Assembly (NCBI GenBank): GCA_039621445.1
Contig: CP154956.1
Span: 54,685,026 to 54,749,025, forward strand
Reading direction: 5' to 3'
Length of the DNA stretch: 64,000 bases
From: Euglena gracilis
Taxonomy: Eukaryota; Euglenida; Euglenophyceae; Euglenales
Positions 1 through 11,647 of the stretch are shown in pieces. Made by a program: the position numbers and the translations under genes. A model generated the notes under the pieces. That model ran no database searches and was not told the origin of the DNA. It was given only the letters and a program-made list of their open reading frames with translations. The stretch's first letter is position 1; each line of letters opens with the position of its first letter.

Positions 1-2020
1 TACCATCAAGGCTGTACCAGTCACCACCTCACAGCGCGCACCACTGCAGCAGCTGCTCCGTGTCAGCCATTGTGATTTCAGTGCCACTCGTTTCCGCAGT
101 GCCACGGAACCGCCAGGCATTGCTGTAGTGCTAGCCACCGCCACAGCCACATCTATGCAGGCATCTGCCTTGGAGCAAGCCACTGCCCATGCCAGTTCTG
201 CAGCAGGCACAAGGCGCTGCTGCGGCAGTGCCTGCCACCGCCACAGCCGACAACTGTCTTCTAATCCACCCCCCCCCCCCGGTGCAACCAAACCACCCAG
301 TTTTATTTATTTATTTTGGACCCTGTGTTCGTAGCAGCTCTGTCTGCTAGGCAAGGCCTTTTTTCCCTCCATCTTTGTGAACATCTCAAACCTCACCCCG
401 CCATGCAGCCAGTCTCCCTGCCCAATATGCGCCAAAAAATTTTTTGAGGCAGTTGATATCTGCCACAGCTGTTTCTGCTCTACCAAAGTAATTTCCAGTC
501 CGCCACAGCAGTTGCATGGTGCATTTTTTTGAAATCATTTTTCTATTTTCCGCACAAAGAACTAGTACAAGGCTGAGTGCAGACCAGTTTGATTTGGGCA
601 ACTCCTCTATCTCTACCCCATTTGTATACAAAAAAAATCCGCCTAGTTCCCTGTTTGTTTCTGCAGAGTTTTTTTTTTTTTGCTTTTTCCACCTTGTCCG
701 ATGAAAAGAACCATAGAACAATCTGATTGTCATTATTCATAACTGCCGCCGAGTTTCAAATGGAGTTCGCCAGCCCCCCCCCCCTCGGGCATATTTTGAG
801 CATTCACACCTTTTTGACAATTAACACACACCTCTGTTTGTTGACATTTTTTTTTGTGCAAATTTCCAACCGTTCCCCCCCCTTTTTCGCTGGAAGCGCA
901 GTAGGTTGAGAAATCACACATCAGTATTCTGCCACGTACCGATGATAGACCCCAACCAGATGTTTTCTAAATGACGCACCTCACCATGCTTGTTATTTGG
1001 GTGGTCTTGACCTGGGTTCCAGTTGCTTTGTTTGGGGATTGTACAAATTATAAGATCATTTGATGAGCACTCTGGCGAGGTGTGAAAGGCCTCAGCAGAA
1101 ATGGAGCAGCACTGAAGCTTTTGTACCCCAATATGTGGTTCACTGCTTTAAGTTCCACCCTCATCCCAGAAGTTTGTCTTATTCCAGCAGGGTGTGTCTC
1201 ATTGCCAGATTGTTATCCGCCACAGCGCATCCACCATCATACGCACCCCCACCCATGCCAGCCACCACCCGCAGTCAGCAACAGTCGTCACTCACCGCTT
1301 CGTTGCGGACCACCACCGCTTAGTGAGCTGACCCCTGTAACGCAACTGCGCAGGTACCATTGCAGTCAACTCCTCAGCCAGTTGGCCCAATTGCCCGCCG
1401 CCACGCCCCAGCATGGCCACCAGCCAAACAAGTTACCTCCGCATATGCCTTCTGCTGCTATGAGAATTGGGTACAAATTACACCACAGCTTTCAAATCAA
1501 ATGGTTTCAAAAGTTTGTGCAAGGAAAAAGGAGGTTCATCTGGCGGAACATTCAAAATTTTCCAAATCTGGGCGAATTTTTATTTGATTTGTCTTGCCGA
1601 ATCGTCCAAACTGGGGATGTCAGGTTTTTGATTCTCGCAATCTGCTCCTTTGGTGGGCTGCATCTTGCAATGCAGCCGCTTGACTTGTTGCCACCTAGTG
1701 CTGCCAGTGCTGCCCTCCGCTCAGCCCTGAACTGAACCTGTGCCACACCAGCAAGGAGCTACACCAGCTGCTGTGACCTCTTACGATGCAAAGGTGATAC
1801 ATCCCTTGACAACTAATTGTCTCCTTGCTTCCTAGAATATTTTCTGTCTACCAGCCGGTCTTCCGAAAAATGTCTGACCACTCTCTGCTCTGGGAGGTCT
1901 CTTCTTGCCACCGCTTGCAGATGTTGCCACGCAGTCCAAATCCCCAAGCCTGCCCAATTATTCAAATTGATTTGAGCAGGAGTCCCGGGTGCATGCGAGC
2001 AGTGGCACCTCCGGGCCAAG
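1..2020. other. no confident gene; low-complexity GCC/CAC-rich spacer
   Basis: The first 350 bases are rich in GCC, CAC and GCA triplets and the rest is T-rich with G and C runs. The longest open frame, 1082-1735 (+, 217 codons), has a low-complexity Pro/His/Ser first half and a more ordinary second half ending at a TGA. It has no recognisable motif and no convincing splice context, so I do not call it a gene. Confidence 0.5.
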
Positions 2021-2655
2021 ATGAACCTCTCGCGAATCCTGCTGGGTGATTGGCCGACGGACCCCGCAACGCAGTTGCTGTCGGCACGAAATCTTCAGCT
2101 GGTGTCATTAATGGATGGAGAAACAGGTGAGAGTACGCGGAAAGATTCAACCTCCTGTGCGAATATATGGACATGGTTTTGACCATTGTGGCTGGGTTGT
2201 GGGCAGTATGGTGGGGTTGTGGCTACTGCAGACGCTCTGGCACGGCTGCACTGTGCAGTAAGAGGTTGCGGAAACCCAAAGCGTCGAGGAGGGTGGCTGT
2301 TTGTGGGTGGCAGCACTGGGAACGGGGATTGCTGGTAGTCGTGATGGGTAAATAACTGCACAACGTTGGGCCAAGGCTGCGTTACTCCTGTATTGTGGAA
2401 TGTGCATGCGGAAGCAGTCGGGGGGGGGGGGGTTGAAAATCAAGTTAAAAGCGCTGGATTTGTACAAACAGGTTTGTGTTAAGCCCCGAAATGAGAGGGC
2501 TGCGTCTCAACAGGTTTGCACCAGGAGACGTTAAACTGTTGCTGGGGGAATGGGTGCTTGATTATTACTATTATTATTTTTTTTTGCCCATGCAACAGGC
2601 TGCTCCTTGTCCACCGAAGAAAGGTCGGAAAAAACCAGCGACATTTATTGACTGA
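2021..2655 (+). CDS. possible small basic protein, three exons
   Basis: Three exons join in consistent phase into a 62-residue protein: 2021-2126 (starts ATG, donor GTGAGA, phase 1), 2232-2257 (acceptor TGCAG, donor GTAAGA) and 2599-2655 (T-rich tract then AACAG, ends TGA). The start is the first ATG in frame after an in-frame TGA at 1973. The protein has a mixed hydrophobic/acidic N-terminus (begins MNLSRILLGDW) and a Lys/Arg-rich C-terminus (KKGRKK) before the stop. I do not recognise a family. The case rests on phase agreement and good splice sites, not homology; a longer product with other 3' exons is possible. Confidence 0.42.
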
Positions 2656-4217
2656 TTCATTAGACAACTCAGAACTTTTTCTCCAAACTGTACAACGTCA
2701 GTGCCAATGGGAGTGACAGATCTCCGGGCGGTTAGCGGGCAAAGCAGGCAACTGTGTTGGAGATGCTGGCTTTGATGCGAAGGGGGTGGTGGTGGGGGTC
2801 CTCGGTGGCGATGGCTGTGGGCGGTGGCATCCTTGCAGGGGGGGGGGGCATATTATACAAGGTCGTTGTGCTGCAGCGCGGTGGGACGATGTTGTGCACC
2901 AGCCCACTAGCAGGCCAGCGCCAATGCCCAAGAAGGTAACGAAATACAGGCATAACTGAGCCAACAAGGGCTAGCACCACGCTCTGTGGATTTTTTCCCC
3001 CTCATGAACAATAACATAATATATTTCAGCTCAAAATCCCACAATTAACTCCCTTGTGGACGTACGCCACAAGCACTGTCTGCTCCACATCATGGTCCAC
3101 CAGGTTGTCCTCCGACTTTTCGGGTTTCGGACTCCATCGCCAGTTCTTCAATGTGATGCGGAAGGGACTCGGTCCACACCCGGACACCGCGCGAGTGTGT
3201 GTGATGGGATGCTGGAGGTGGCGGACTGGCGGGGAACGTTAGGTGCAACAATACATCCACCCCCTCACGGACCCGGTGTGCCTGTGGCGCGAGCAGGCGG
3301 CGTGGTGCTGCTCGACATGTGGGTTCTGGAGACCGGCGGAGTAGAGAAGGGTTTTTTTTTTTGCTCACACCGCTCCTCTGTCGGTGCTGAAGTGGGTTTC
3401 GTCGGTGCGGAGCGTACTGCTTTTTTACGCCGGCCCTCACCAATATTTGCCCCCCAAAAAATATGTGCAACTTCCCTGTTCTATGCTGTCTGGTGCAGCG
3501 GTCCGGTGTCACTCCAGAGTCACATTAGCAATAGATGGCCGTACCACGCTGCAGCCTCAATGTGCATCTGTACGCTACCCCGCACTGCATTTTGGCTTTT
3601 CCCTATTTTTATTCTTTAGTCTTAGACTTCATGTTATTCATTGTTGGTTCCTCAATTCTGTTTAGAGCTCAACCCTCAGGACCACCTCCCTCCACCCATC
3701 TTTAGTGAAAGTGCAATAGGATTGCCTCCTGTGTCTCTCTGTTCCCTCTGCTCCTCTTCTTGCTCCATTCCCGGGCCTCGGGTCCGCCCCGCGGCGGCAG
3801 TCAAGGCTGCGGCATTGGCTGCTGACCGCGGGCGTTGCGTGCGAGGCATACCAAATCCAAATCCAAAATCCTGGCCCGCAGGGGGGTCCGGACCCCCCCC
3901 CACCTGTCCTTATATCGAACCCTGCCCCCCCCCCCGCCAAGTTATCTGCCACAGCGGAGGGCAAGGACACTGCCAAGGTATTTGGGGAGGAGGGTTTCCC
4001 ATTGACGCCTGCCAGCAGCGACCAGCCTCGGTTGCGCAGCCCCGCCCCCAGAGGATTTTCGGGAGCACCGGGTTCAGGCCCGGGGTGGATGCTGCATGAG
4101 CCACTTACGGGATCCGAAGCACGCCACATGGGCCGGCGCCACCCGGTGTCGTCAATGCTCGGAATCAGTGAGGCCACCGTGTTGCTCTGGGTCGGCGCCG
4201 CCCCTCCCGTCCCCCAG
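2656..4217. other. intergenic or intronic stretch, G/C-run rich
   Basis: It holds G and C homopolymer runs (about 2840, 3890, 3925) and one candidate minus-strand exon listed separately. Upstream exons of the EF-hand-like gene probably lie here, for example GC-rich coding-like sequence near 3780-3980, but none could be fixed by phase. Confidence 0.4.
3026..3145 (-). CDS. candidate terminal exon, unknown protein
   Basis: On the minus strand an acceptor (TTGAAG) at 3147-3146 is followed by 39 codons of charged, protein-like sequence beginning NWRWSPKPEKSEDN and ending in TGA at 3028-3026. No upstream partner exon was found and the plus strand is also open here, so this is tentative. No family is recognised. 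Confidence 0.25.
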   Translation of the reverse strand, partial: NWRWSPKPEKSEDNLVDHDVEQTVLVAYVHKGVNCGILS

Positions 4218-7200
4218 GTGTTCACCACGAAGGGCCTGGAGTACTCCCCGACCCGCGCGCTGGACACCACGCAGCGCATCCTGACGAAGCGGGTCGCCGA
4301 GCTGGAGCCTCGGGCGGGCCCGGCAGTGGAGGACGTCCTGGCGCGGCTGCGGCAGGTGGTCCGGGCCCACGGCATCCTGCTGCCGCCGTTCTTCGAGGAC
4401 TACGACAAGCACAACACCGGTGCGCCGTTCCGCTTCGCCCACTGAAAGCGCATGGGTTGGGATTGGGATTGGGACCGAGGGTGGGACATGGCCACGATGG
4501 CCAGAAGTATGTTTCCAGTCGACCAAGTTGCCAAGCAGCAGGGGGGGATCAGGGGGGGGGGAGCGCCCCCCGCCCCATTTTATAAACCGAAAAGTTTCAA
4601 AAACACAAAGGCTGTTTAAGGCATTTTTTAGGGGGGTTTCGGGTTTTTTTTTATAAAAAGATTTCTAAGAGCTTTAAAAGCATTATTTTCCAAGGAAATC
4701 CCTCTGGGCATCGAATGTTGTTCAAAATCAAAAAAAAAGTCGAAACCCCCCATTTTCTCGAGTTGGGTGAATAGAAGATTTTCCAGTAATGAGTATAGGT
4801 CAAGAAATTGCATATTTTTACGTAACATGAAATTTTTTATCCAAGCTGAAAAAATAATAGGTTCTCTCCAGCAGAAAGTGTATATTCTGGGGACGTCCTG
4901 AAGGACTTTACATGCAATTTGCATCTTTTTTTCGCGTCTATTTGTGTTTATTCGCGTTTTTTTTGGTGTTTTTTTGCGTCGCGTTTTTTTCCGGTCCATC
5001 TTGCCCCCCCCCCCCCCGCAAGCAGTACGACATTTTCATTTGTAGTTAAGGTTCCACGCAGGGATTTGTGTTGTGATTTTTGCTTTCTTTTTAAATACAT
5101 TTGAGTTGTGTTGATTTTCCTGAGAAAAAATTACTGATTTTGTGTGCTGATTTTGTTTGCAATGCGTTGTTATGGCGGTGTGCTAGGCCGCCTGCACTGT
5201 ATGTCTCTGCAGACCATGTTTATTGTTTGTGTTGGACAGGCCGAATCACCGCGTCTCAATTCCAACAAGTGCTGAGCCGGCACCATTTCGGCCTGGCAGA
5301 AGAGGAGACCGCGGCGCTGCTCGACTGTTATCGGTGTGGCTGCAGCATGTGTGGCCAGGAAGGAAGGCCAGCGGGGGCGAGGTCTGCAGCAGTCAGTCCA
5401 CCCTGTCCTCCGCCAGGGAGGCTCGCTCCCGCCACATCGACTACCGCCGCTTCATCCGGGACATCGAGTGCCTGGAGATCACGACGCTGTCCGGGGCGTA
5501 CGTCCCGCGGTCCGCCACCCTCTCGCCGGTGGCCCGGCCGTTCTCGCCCACCGCCGTGGCGGAGCGGTTCATCGCCGCAGACGTCCCACCGGCAGACATT
5601 GTTGAGCTGCTGCAGTGGATCGCCATCAAGGTCAACCTGTCCAACCTCTTCCGTCGCCATTTTGTAAACGTTTGATGTGTGCAGATATTGGGGATAATCC
5701 AAAACGATTTCGAAGGCCTATAAATCATATTTCCATTCTTCTGTTTTTTTTGTCTGGTTTTAGTTTCTTTCCCACAGAAGAGAAAATACTCCCAGTTTCA
5801 ATTAAATGCATTATTGCCTCACCATGCCAATGTCAGAACTCTGCCATGTCCCTGGGTGGTCGCCAAGCCCAACTGTCGCGCTGCAGGTCACCAAGAATGC
5901 GGTGCGGCTGAAGGAATTCTTCGTGGATGCGGATCGCCTGCGCAAGGGCTTCGTCTCCCGGGCCAAGTTCCGCACAGGGCTGGACATGGCCGGCGTCCAG
6001 CTGGACGAGATTGCCTACCGCACCCTGGAGGCGGAGTTCGATTACCCGGCCGTGGCGGGTGTCCCCAGGCGCCCCCCCCCAAGCACTTATAAATGACGGA
6101 GCGTGACTGGGCGTGACTGGCTTTGGGGGTTATCATGGGTGGGGTTCCGTGACCGGGCGTGACTGGGCGTGATTGGGTCTGGGATTCTGGATGACCATAG
6201 GTGCTTGCCTCACCACCACCACCACCACCCACCACCACCTCCGTGTCCCTTCCACTGGACCATTCCCACCCCCGCAGGGACCATCAACTTCGTCCACTTC
6301 CTGAAGCAAATCAACGCCCTGGAGCCGTTCGCCGCCGCCGCCCCGCCCAAGGTGATGCCCTGCCCAGGGCCCGGCCCGTTCCCCGAGCCAGGCTGGGCCC
6401 GGGGCCGGGGCCGGGTCGTGGCGCTGTCCCACGATGCTGACGCCGCCCAACCATATCATCACTTGTCAGCCCCACCCCAAGGGGGTGACTGACTGTTTTT
6501 CTTCGGAGTGACTGACTGGTTCTTGGCTCCGGACCAGGGGTTTTCGGAAGCTGGAGGGAACCCGGTCCGCAGGGAGGGGTCCAGCCAGGCAGAACCTTTT
6601 TTCTAGCAAGCACCGCCCAGCAGGTCACCTGCCAGCCAGGCGGACCCCCCCGCCCCGACCCCCCATCCCCAAGGTGGGTCCAGCCAGCACCTTGTTTTCT
6701 GGCCAGCACCTTTTTCCCAGCCGGCTCGCGGGATCCCCCCCTCCCCGAGGGACCCTTAAGGACCCCTGCTCCTGGCACCCAAGGGGGGGGGGGGTTGGTG
6801 GGGTGCCAGAATTGGCCGAAGGCAGCCACCTGGTGCTGAAGGCGCTGGAAATTTTTGGGGGGTTTTGGCCAGTTGGCTGGAGTGGCCAGAGTGACCGATC
6901 CCCCCTCTGTGGGGGAGTTGGGAAGTGGGTGACTGGGTTTTAAGAAGTGACCGACTGGTGTTTTGAAAGTGTAAAGTGACCCCCTCCCCCCCCCCCCAGA
7001 GGGGGAGGGTTCAGCGGGCGGTGGTATGCGCCCAACAAGTCGCTCGGCCTGACGCTGGTCCGGCCCCGGCCGGAGGCGGACATCCTGCAGCACGTCCGGC
7101 AGCGGATTGGCACCCGGCGGATGAACCCGAAGCCGTTCTTCCAGGATTTTGACCGCATCCGGTGAGCGTTGTACCGCAGTGGGACGGCGGGAAGGGCACA

Positions 7201-8754
7201 TTCCGCTTGGAGGAAAGCCCCTCGCGGGGCCCTTCCCCCTTGCAGTGCTTGAATAGCCCCAAAAAGATGGTTCCAGTATTCCAGTAGCCAGCACCTCCTT
7301 TTTATCCAAAGTCTTTAATGGCACTGGAAGTAGTCCCCAGTGACTGGCATCCGGCCAGATTTTGGGGAGGGGGTTAGGATTTATATCTTGCAGAGCACCA
7401 GCCACCCGTTGTGAATGCGAATAGTTTCTACACAAAAAAAAACAATAACATAAGACAACGTCCTAACCAGGGGTTTTTTTAGTCGTGGACCCCCGGGGGG
7501 GAGGGGGGGGGTAGGGTGGGTGGGTCCGGCCGAGCCCCCCCCCCGGGGGGGGGGGGGTGGGATATACTTTTCGGCGCCGCAGGCGCCGAAAAAAATTATA
7601 TTTTTTGCACTTTTCGCGATTTTTGGCCATTTTTTTTGTGGGTCCCCCGGGACCCTCCCCCCCAGGGGTGGGTGGGGGAGACCCCCCTCCCCCCCCCGGT
7701 CTTAAAAAAAACCCCTGGTCCTAACAATACAATAGGTCGTTGTGCATATGCACTGTTTGCTGCTACTCAAACCTGGCATTAGGGAATCCATCTATCTCCT
7801 TTTGTGGCAGGACGGAGCGTGTGACCCGCATCCAGGCTTCCGCCTACAATGCTTGAGAATATCCCTCCTGAGCTTCCTGACGTTTATTCTTTGTATTAAA
7901 CCACAACGTTCTCTTTGAAAACGTGTCTGGACAAAAGGATTTGGTTGTGCTTGGCTCTTGGCACACCACAGCTCTATTGACTTGTTAAAGGAAAATTAAG
8001 ACGACCCCACCATAAAGCCAGGCTCTGGAAACTGGTTGCTTGGTTTGGGGGAGGGATTTGCCCCACCAATAATTTTAGGAAATAGCACAGAGTCGGATAG
8101 GGGAGAGATTGGTTGTGTGTAAATTTGGGTTGGAAAAAATTGGCAGAAGGAAATCTCGCCAATTTTCCCATGTTTTTGTATGAGGCCTCCAATTTCCCCA
8201 CCAGGCTTCTTTTCAAGGAAGGTCACCCCTGGGGGGTGCTATGGGCAGGCAGGGGGGTAGGCATTTTCGACCCCCCGGGGGGTTTGGGTTTTGAGGTGGG
8301 TAGTGCTGTAGCACACCCACTGGCGCCGAAGGCGCCAGGGCCCGAGAGTGGTCATTTTTCAGGAAGTTGGCTGGGTTGGCGATTTGTGTCGGCAACTTCA
8401 TTTGATTCTTAAAAATTTGAATTTCAGGCCATAAATTCCCGATTCGTCCCATAAAAATCCAGATTTTTCATCTTTGGGAAGCGCAAATTTTTTTCTGGCC
8501 CAGACCGCCAACTTTTTCCCGGCTCCAAGTCTTTATTTGCTAATTGTTTAAGCCCCGATCCACCCCTCCCCTGTAGCAGCTTTAATGGGAAATGAGAAAC
8601 GAGGCCTGTCCGCACCCAGTTCGCCAACGTGCTGGACAAGCTGCAGCTGGCGCTGGCCCCCGAGGAGGTCCATGTCCTGGGCAACGCCTTCATGGACCCC
8701 CGGGGGGACATCGATTACATCTCCTTCTGCAACGCCGTTGACCCCGTCCGCTGA
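4218..8754 (+). CDS. EF-hand-like multi-domain protein, seven exons, 5' end missing
   Basis: Seven exons chain with matching phases: 4218-4419, 5240-5333, 5417-5630, 5887-6058, 6278-6351, 7040-7161 and 8604-8754 (stop TGA). Together they encode 342 residues; the first exon is internal because no start codon is fixed. EF-hand-like helix-loop-helix units recur: FFEDYDKHNTG..F (exon 1/2 junction), FFVDADRLRKGFVSRAKF (exon 4) and FFQDFDRIR (exon 6). Each is followed by a segment ending in an aromatic/acidic motif such as HIDYRRF, TINFVHF or DIDYISF. Loops start D-x-D, but the usual Gly and final Glu are displaced or absent, so calcium binding may be partly lost. Proteins built this way occur in flagellate and ciliate calcium-sensor families; that is family knowledge, not shown here. 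Two hAT-like elements sit in its introns. The exon 6 acceptor is the least certain. Confidence 0.8.
6535..6768. mobile_element. hAT-like non-autonomous element in EF-hand gene intron
   Basis: The left end CAGGGGTTTTCGGAAG is matched by an inverted right end (complement CAGGGGTCCTTAAG). Flanks CTCCGGAC (6527-6534) and CTCCTGGC (6769-6776) agree at six of eight positions, as expected of an aged 8-bp target duplication. The interior is C- and G-rich with no coding capacity. Confidence 0.5.
7468..7717. mobile_element. hAT-like MITE with perfect 8-bp target duplication
   Basis: This 250-bp element has ends CAGGGGTTTTTTTAG and, inverted, CAGGGGTTTTTTTTAAG. It is flanked on both sides by GTCCTAAC (7460-7467 and 7718-7725). 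An 8-bp duplication and a 5'-CAGGG terminus are hallmarks of the hAT superfamily. The core contains C-run/G-run palindromes and a GGCGCC hairpin and no reading frame. Confidence 0.8.
8225..8345. repeat. GC-palindromic repeat, related to 12818-13000
   Basis: Shares GGTCACCCC, GGTGCTATG, GGCATTTTCGAC and a GTGCTGTAGCAC-type hairpin with the block at 12818-13000. It also carries the CTGGCGCC/GGCGCCAG hairpin seen in the hAT-like elements. Ends and target duplications are not defined. Confidence 0.5.
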
Positions 8755-10686
8755 AGCCCCTCTCGGACCCTCTGTCTCTGTCTGGGGTGCTGCACATATT
8801 GTGGCATGCGAGGAGCTGTTCTTATGTTTTTCTGTGTGGGTTTTCATTGCTGGGGGCTGGCCAATCAGTTTTCAAATTTAATTTTTTTCTGCCCAAATCA
8901 TTCTTCCAGCTGGTGGAGAGTTGGATGCCTTCAAAGAAAGGAAAGGAACATGCCAAAAGGACGAGGAGAAAGGAAAACAATATTTTTGATAGTATCTCTG
9001 CCACTTCTTTTTTCCACAGTTCCACGCCTGCCACACCAGTGGGTGATGCGGACAGTGGTGGCTGGGAAAATGAAAGTGGTCACCTTTAATTGATAAACCT
9101 CATCCTAAACCTCATCCACCTCCCCCCTGCCTGGCCCATACGACCAAACGGCAACCTTCAACCCAGTCTGTTTTTTCCTCATTATGACTCGACTTTTTCC
9201 AAGTCGTCTCCGTCTCCCTATGTGTGATTCCACTCTCCACATTGCAGGAGGCTGGGGAATGCTACATGGCACCTCAAAATGTGCGCCCCGACTCATTGCA
9301 TTCGTCTTTGTGTGCCATCCCAGCCGCCGTGTGTTGGCATAGTTTCCCAATGCATCTCCCAAGCACTGCAGTTTCATGTGTGTCTCTCCCTTTCCCTCCC
9401 CCCCTCATCAATGTACGATGTCTATTGCCTTTCTTCGGCTGCCTTTGGGCAACATTTCACATCTAGCTGATTGGAAGTTGTGCATGCCTCCAGACCATAC
9501 CTTTTGGGTGCTCTCATGTATCATGGCAGCCTATGTGGGAATCGTTGCTGTTTGTCGTCATCTGGTGTTCTCAGTTCTCAAAAAGTGTGATGCAAATGGA
9601 ATGTGATGTGAATGGAATCTCCACATTGAATTTTGCCTCCTGTGATTTTTATATTCCCTGGTGGATCTTCCCTGGTGAAATTTACCAGAATTCCCTAAAT
9701 CCCCATTTTTTCCTTGCCAGATTCTAATTCTGTTGACAAGAAGGTGGTGTATGATTTTGCTCGAAAGGTGGTGTACAATTTTGTCCCGCACAGAGACAGG
9801 ACGAATGTCCATATATGAACTCCACTGCAAATAAACCCAAGTATTTTTGAAGTTTTGCTGGCCTTTTTTTTGCACACGGTGTTCTGAGATGCTAGATTTT
9901 GCGCATTTTCCCATCAAAATATCAAAATGGACGTGTGATGTAAATGAAACTACAGTTTCGGCAGTTGCTGAAAACTTCAAAGGGTGTGGGTGTGTGTTTC
10001 TGTGGCAATTTCTTGGGGAGCTTTCATGTGCAAAAGAATACGGATGCGTTCCAACCCCCCATCCTAATGAAAAATTCAGAGTTTGAAATCAGTTTTGCTG
10101 CAAGGATTTTTTTCCTGTGAGTCTGCAAGAGCCAAAAAAGAAAATGAGCATTTTCTTCAAGAACAATAACTGTATCAAGGAACACCAAATTTATGGCTTG
10201 GGAAGGAGTGGTAAAAATTGAAAAAATTCAAAATATTTTTTTGAAGGGGTCAGCGACACAACGCGAAGGGAGAGGTTTAATTTTGTGTCAGTAACTGATA
10301 ATCCGAACAGCAGCCTTTTTTGGTGTTCTCGCAGAGGGCTGGGATATGGAAGCTGCATGTCTTGTGTGTGTGTGTGTGTGTGTGTGTCTGTGTATGTATA
10401 TTTCCACATAGTGATGTTATTTTTGAATGTTTTCATTCAGTTTTTTTTCCCAAAAAATGTTTCTGTGTGATGTGAGGGAAATCGCTCTTGTACCAGAATT
10501 TACAGACAAACCGAAAGTTGCACCATTTTTGAAAGCAAAATTTGATTATAATTTTATAATATTTTTTTTGATTGATGCTTTCTTCGCAGCATGACGTGCA
10601 ACTGGCAAAGCAGCCATTGTGAATATTCAACACTTTCTTTTGGTGTATCATTTTTTTTTGATTTTATACACACATATTTAATATAT

Positions 10687-10830
10687 CCATCCATCCATCC
10701 ATCCATCCATACATGCATACATACACACATACATACATACATAGATACATACATACATACATACATACATACACACATATATGCATGCATGCATGCATGC
10801 ATGCATGCATCCATGCATGCATATGTGTAC
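10687..10830. repeat. compound microsatellite (CCAT, CATA, CATG units)
   Basis: Successive tracts of CCAT, ACAT/CATA and ATGC tetranucleotides. The foldback element that follows appears to have inserted into or beside this tract, since AT-rich TATA/CATA sequence resumes at 11330. Confidence 0.9.
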
Positions 10831-10839
10831 ATGTGGCCT

Positions 10840-11329
10840 GGGGTGGTACAGGGACCTCCCCCCCGAGGCTCCCTTTTACCCCCAACCCTACAACGGGGGG
10901 TTTTGGGGTTAATGGAAGGCGCAGGGCTAGGGTCAGGACTTTGCTGGGCTGGAGTGCGGCCTAAGCCCTGCCTAACCTCTCCCCAGACGCATCTATCCTC
11001 CTCTGCTTGTCCTGGGCAGCACGATTCCCAAAAGCGGTAGGCCGACACAGGGGAAGAAAGATACCGGCCGCCGAAGTTTGCCCGCCCAGTTGGCCCGCAG
11101 AACGGACCAGCCCCCCCCCCCCTTTTGTTGGGGGCTGGGTAGAGTGATGGAGTGCGATAATGGCCTGATGTACAGCCTAATGCACAGGCAAGTGTTCAAC
11201 AATGGAGTGATGCCGCATTTCGGGCCAGCAAAATTCTGACCCTAACCTTACGCCTTCCATTAACCCCATAAAACCCCTGTTGCAGGGTGGGGGGCAGTAC
11301 AGGGACGCCTAGGGTCCCTGTACCACCCC
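10840..11329. mobile_element. foldback element with long inverted repeats
   Basis: The left arm, about 10840-10975, begins GGGGTGGTACAGGGAC. The right arm, about 11213-11329, is its inverted, diverged copy; shared stretches include GGGGTTAATGGAAGGCG and AGGGTCAG. The right arm carries an inner inverted repeat of the terminal GTACAGGGAC motif. No transposase frame is present in the 490 bp, and the target duplication is unclear because the flanks are microsatellite. Confidence 0.7.
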
Positions 11330-11647
11330 CATATATATGTATAATACATATACATATATTGAAAATTTTGCAAGACGAAAGACAGGGATCCTCACACATC
11401 CTGAAAAGGAAATTCACGGAAATTCACGGAGGATCACGGAAATGGGCGGAAGGCCATTTTCATGGAAATCACGGAAAATCACGGAAAGTCACGGATGAGG
11501 AGGAGGGTTCGGGAAAAAATCTTGGTTTTTTTTGAATGTGTTTTGTTTGTGCAGACACATTTTGATGGGATGCTTTGCTTATTCTCTGCCTTTCCAAACA
11601 GACAATGACGTCCAATTCATTTTTTTGTAATTTTTCTTCCCAGCCAG

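Larger units (their letters stand above)
8755..11643. other. long stretch without a firm gene
   Basis: AT-rich DNA with a (TG)n run at 10363-10387. Possible tiny exons with good acceptors are seen at about 9248 (after ACATTGCAG) and 10590 (after TTCGCAG). They could be 5' exons of the next gene but cannot be phased. A compound microsatellite and a foldback element are listed separately. Confidence 0.4.

Noticed and set aside
1082-1735. 217-codon plus-strand open frame
   Set aside because: The first half is low complexity, there are no splice or family signals, and codon use is unlike the firm exons.
6311-7435. Minus-strand 374-codon open frame
   Set aside because: It lies opposite phase-consistent exons of the EF-hand-like gene and across a hAT-like element; its length comes from GC-rich sequence lacking stops.
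10687-10830. CRISPR-like or satellite array
   Set aside because: Tetranucleotide microsatellite without spaced direct repeats; the setting is eukaryotic.
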